A stretch of 64,000 bases of DNA from Streptomyces roseus (GTDB lineage: Bacteria; Actinomycetota; Actinomycetes; Streptomycetales; Streptomycetaceae). The position numbers and the translations under genes were made by a program. The notes under the pieces are model-generated. The model searched no databases and was not told where the DNA came from. It saw nothing but the letters and a program-made list of their open reading frames with translations. Of this stretch, positions 61,651 through 64,000 are shown one piece after another (position 1 is the stretch's first letter; the number at the start of each line of letters is the position of its first letter). The stretch spans positions 39,650 through 103,649 of the forward strand of contig NZ_LFML01000006.1 in assembly GCF_001044425.1 (NCBI RefSeq), given 5' to 3'.

Positions 61651-63411
61651 ATGGCCTCGGTCCCTTCCCTCGCTTCCTCCGTCAATCAGCGCGTCGCGGA
61701 CGCCCTTGCCTCGGCACTGCCGGAGGCCGGTGGCGCCGACCCGCTGCTGCGACGAAGCGACCGGGCCGACTTCCAGGCCAACGGCATCCTGGCGCTCGCG
61801 AAGAAGGCCAAGGCCAACCCGCGCGAGCTGGCGACGACCGTGGTCGAGGGCATCGCCGCCGGTGACCTGATCGAGGACATCGAGGTCTCGGGCCCCGGCT
61901 TCCTCAACATCACCGTCTCCGACCGGGCGATCATGGAGACCCTCGCCGCCCGCGCCGGCGACGACCGCCTCGGTGTCCCGTACGCCGCGAACGCCGGCAC
62001 GACGGTCATCGACTACGCGCAGCCGAACGTCGCGAAGGAGATGCACGTCGGCCACCTGCGGTCCGCCGTCATCGGCGCCGCGATGGTCGAGATCCTGGAG
62101 TTCACGGGCGAGAAGGTGGTCCGGCGCCACCACATCGGCGACTGGGGCACCCAGTTCGGCATGCTCATCCAGTACCTGCTGGAGCACCCGCACGAACTGG
62201 ACCACAAGTCGGAGGCGGAGGTCTCCGGCGAAGAGGCCATGTCCAACCTGAACCGCCTCTACAAGGCCTCGCGCGCGCTCTTCGACTCCGACGAGGAGTT
62301 CAAGACGCGGGCGCGGGCGCGGGTCGTGGACCTCCAGGCGGGCGACGAGCAGACCCTCGCCATGTGGCAGCGGTTCGTGGACGAGTCGAAGATCTACTTC
62401 TACTCCGTCTTCGACAAGCTGGACATGGACATCCAGGACCAGGACGTGGTCGGCGAGTCCGGCTACAACGACATGCTGGTCGAGACGTGCAAGCTGCTGG
62501 AGGACTCGGGCGTCGCCGTCCGCTCCAACGGCGCGCTGTGCGTGTTCTTCGACGAGTACAAGGGCCCGGACGGCAACCCGACCCCGCTGATCGTCCAGAA
62601 GTCGGACGGCGGCTTCGGTTACGCCGCGACCGACCTGTCCGCGATCCGGGACCGCGTCGGCAACCTGAAGGCGGACACCCTCATCTACGTGGTCGACGCC
62701 CGCCAGTCGCTCCACTTCAAGATGGTCTTCGAGACGGCGCGCCGTGCGGGCTGGCTGAACGACGAGGTCAAGGCCGTGCAGCTGGCCTTCGGCACGGTCC
62801 TCGGCAAGGACGGCAAGCCGTTCAAGACCCGCGAGGGCGAGACGGTCCGGCTGGTGGACCTGCTGGACGAGGCGGTGGAGCGGGCCGCCTCGGTCGTGCG
62901 CGAGAAGGCGCAGGACCTCACCGAGGCCGAGATCGCGGAGCGTGCGGCCCAGGTCGGCATCGGCGCGGTGAAGTACGCGGACCTGTCGACTTCGGCGGCC
63001 CGTGACTACAAGTTCGACCTGGACCAGATGGTGTCGCTGACGGGTGACACCTCGGTGTACCTCCAGTACGCGTACGCCCGCATCCAGTCGATCCTCCGCA
63101 AGGCCGGCCAGGCTCGGCCGACCGCCCACCCGGAGCTGGCCCTCACGCCGTCCGAGCGGGCGCTGGGCCTGCACCTGGACCAGTTCGGCGAGCTGATCGC
63201 CGAGGCGGCGCAGGAGCACGCCCCGCACAAGGTGGCGGCCTACCTGTACCAGCTGGCGTCGCTGTACACGACGTTCTACGCGGAGTGCCCGGTCCTCAAG
63301 GCCGACACCCCGGAGCAGGTCGAGAACCGCCTGTTCCTGTGCGAGCTGACCGCCCGGACGCTCACGAAGGGCATGTCCCTCCTGGGCATCCGCACGCCCG
63401 AGCGCCTCTGA
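61651..63411 (+). CDS. argS: arginyl-tRNA synthetase
   Basis: This 586-residue class I enzyme has the Add-1 N-terminal domain, the HIGH motif as HVGH (132-135) in [15 protein letters not shown], the conserved [11 protein letters not shown], and a KMSKS region replaced by KPFKTREGE as is usual in ArgRS. The C-terminal DALR anticodon-binding domain runs from about residue 460 to the end ([35 protein letters not shown]). The ATG at 61651 has AGGAA at 9-11 nt. A strong terminator follows. It is divergent from lysS, so two tRNA-charging genes share one control region. Confidence 0.96.
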   Translation: MASVPSLASSVNQRVADALASALPEAGGADPLLRRSDRADFQANGILALAKKAKANPRELATTVVEGIAAGDLIEDIEVSGPGFLNITVSDRAIMETLAARAGDDRLGVPYAANAGTTVIDYAQPNVAKEMHVGHLRSAVIGAAMVEILEFTGEKVVRRHHIGDWGTQFGMLIQYLLEHPHELDHKSEAEVSGEEAMSNLNRLYKASRALFDSDEEFKTRARARVVDLQAGDEQTLAMWQRFVDESKIYFYSVFDKLDMDIQDQDVVGESGYNDMLVETCKLLEDSGVAVRSNGALCVFFDEYKGPDGNPTPLIVQKSDGGFGYAATDLSAIRDRVGNLKADTLIYVVDARQSLHFKMVFETARRAGWLNDEVKAVQLAFGTVLGKDGKPFKTREGETVRLVDLLDEAVERAASVVREKAQDLTEAEIAERAAQVGIGAVKYADLSTSAARDYKFDLDQMVSLTGDTSVYLQYAYARIQSILRKAGQARPTAHPELALTPSERALGLHLDQFGELIAEAAQEHAPHKVAAYLYQLASLYTTFYAECPVLKADTPEQVENRLFLCELTARTLTKGMSLLGIRTPERL

Positions 63412-63437
63412 CCCCGCCCGCGGGCGCGCGGCTTACG

Positions 63438-63478
63438 ACGATCGGCCTCCCCTGCTGACGGCAGGGGAGGCCGATCGT
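63438..63478 (+). terminator. terminator of argS
   Basis: A perfect 18-bp stem (63438-63455 with 63461-63478) with loop TGACG starts 26 bases after the argS stop and ends GATCGTTC. Confidence 0.85.
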
Positions 63479-63500
63479 TCAGGGATCCGCTCAGTGGCGC

Positions 63501-63625
63501 AGTGGATCAATGGATCAGTGGATCAGTGGATCAGTGGATCAGTGGATCAGTGGATCAGTGGATCAGTGGATCAATGGATCAGTGGATCAGTGGATCAGTG
63601 GATCAGTGGATCAGTGGATCAGTGG
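63501..63625. repeat. 8-bp tandem repeat AGTGGATC, 15 copies
   Basis: AGTGGATC is repeated head-to-tail 15 times from 63501 to 63620, with two copies reading AATGGATC (units 2 and 10), then a partial AGTGG. It begins 22 bases after the argS terminator and runs into the end of the DUF1876 gene, whose TGA is on the minus strand at 63619-63621. Each unit has one GATC. The array looks like a recent slippage product. Confidence 0.95.
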
Positions 63626-63891
63626 CTGATCGGGTAGGAGTGCCGACCCGTCGCCTCGTCGATCTCCGAGTGGGCCTTCTGCAACATCTGGGACGCGAGA
63701 TCCATCAGCGCGCGAGCGCCGGCGATCTCTTCCCCGACCCGCAGCTGCTCCGGATCGGAGGGGTGGCGCATGGCGTAGCCGTGCGCCCTCATCTCGGAGC
63801 CGTCACCGAGCCTGACCATGGCCGCCGCGCTGGTGCGTTGGCCTTCCTCGGTGAATTCGAGCTCCACGTGCCACCCGACGAGTGTGGGCAT
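63619..63891 (-). CDS. DUF1876 protein
   Basis: This 90-residue protein matches the DUF1876 actinobacterial family: GWHVELEFTEEGQRTSAAAMVRLGDGSEMRAHGYAMRHPSDPEQLRVGEEIAGARALMDLASQML in the order beta-beta-beta-alpha, resembling a dsRBD-like fold. Function unknown; members are often induced with osmotic or developmental genes. GGAGGTGAT is 5 nt before the ATG (very strong). The stop codon and last residue lie in the 8-bp repeat, so slippage there could change the C-terminus. Nothing is seen in the last 100 bases of the window after it. Confidence 0.88.
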   Translation of the reverse strand: MPTLVGWHVELEFTEEGQRTSAAAMVRLGDGSEMRAHGYAMRHPSDPEQLRVGEEIAGARALMDLASQMLQKAHSEIDEATGRHSYPISH

Positions 63892-64000
63892 GGTGCATCA
63901 CCTCCAGGGGGTCACCCTGCCTCCAGGGTGCGCCCGGGGCGGTGGGAGCGCGAGCGGGCTCCGGGGGGGCGGGGTGGGGAGGCGGGCCGGGGTGCCGGGG

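Noticed and set aside
63501..63625. The repeat array was considered as a CRISPR.
   Set aside because: Units are 8 bp with no spacers and no cas genes.

Overview
The window is chromosomal DNA of a Streptomyces-like high-GC actinobacterium. The evidence is very high GC with G/C at most third codon positions, many GTG starts, and several starts lying 6-8 nt after a TAnnnT -10 box (likely leaderless mRNAs). Gene content agrees: futalosine-type menaquinone genes, a class I lysyl-tRNA synthetase, and an anti-sigma-like ATPase / DUF5753 HTH / DUF397 trio. No prophage, insertion sequence, CRISPR array, rRNA or convincing tRNA was seen.

Layout. 1-11.3 kb holds the cut-off end of an NlpC/P60 wall hydrolase and the first menaquinone block: a geranylgeranyl-reductase-like protein, menG, mqnC with a tightly linked metal-site-less amidohydrolase-like gene, a receptor Ser/Thr kinase and mqnA. 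11.3-30 kb is mixed: a cold-shock protein, a transglycosylase, two long-chain acyl-CoA ligases, AraC and MarR regulators, a secreted lipase, a heme-binding-like protein, an ABC-F ATPase, an SMP-30-like secreted protein and the HTH/DUF397 trio. 29-31 kb carries a DAACS-family symporter preceded by a short Cys-codon-rich upstream ORF. 31.8-37.5 kb is the second menaquinone block: mqnE, an Lrp regulator, then ubiX, the UbiA-type prenyltransferase mqnP, an unknown gene and a UbiD decarboxylase. 39.3-47 kb is a respiratory biogenesis block: ccsB-resB-ccdA-resA for cytochrome c maturation, a deacetylase-like Tat lipoprotein, a histidine phosphatase and hemL. 47-59.6 kb is accessory: a serine hydrolase, a berberine-bridge-type flavoprotein, an MDR/HxlR divergent pair, a Mut7-C nuclease with a ubiquitin-like domain, YnfA, an SDR, rtcB beside a deacetylase remnant, and two tandem DUF3558-like lipoproteins. 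The end carries divergent lysS/argS, a 15-copy 8-bp tandem repeat and a DUF1876 gene.

How it works together. MqnA and MqnE start the futalosine route and MqnC performs a later cyclisation. MqnP prenylates, the UbiD/UbiX pair decarboxylates, MenG methylates and the reductase probably saturates the tail. The cytochrome c and heme genes nearby make the other half of the electron-transport chain. MqnB and MqnD are not in this window.

Most notable points: the leaderless-looking Cys leader peptide and operator before the DAACS transporter; two unexplained proteins embedded in menaquinone operons; a terminator-like hairpin in the cold-shock leader; and several unrelated short tandem repeats sitting exactly at gene borders.
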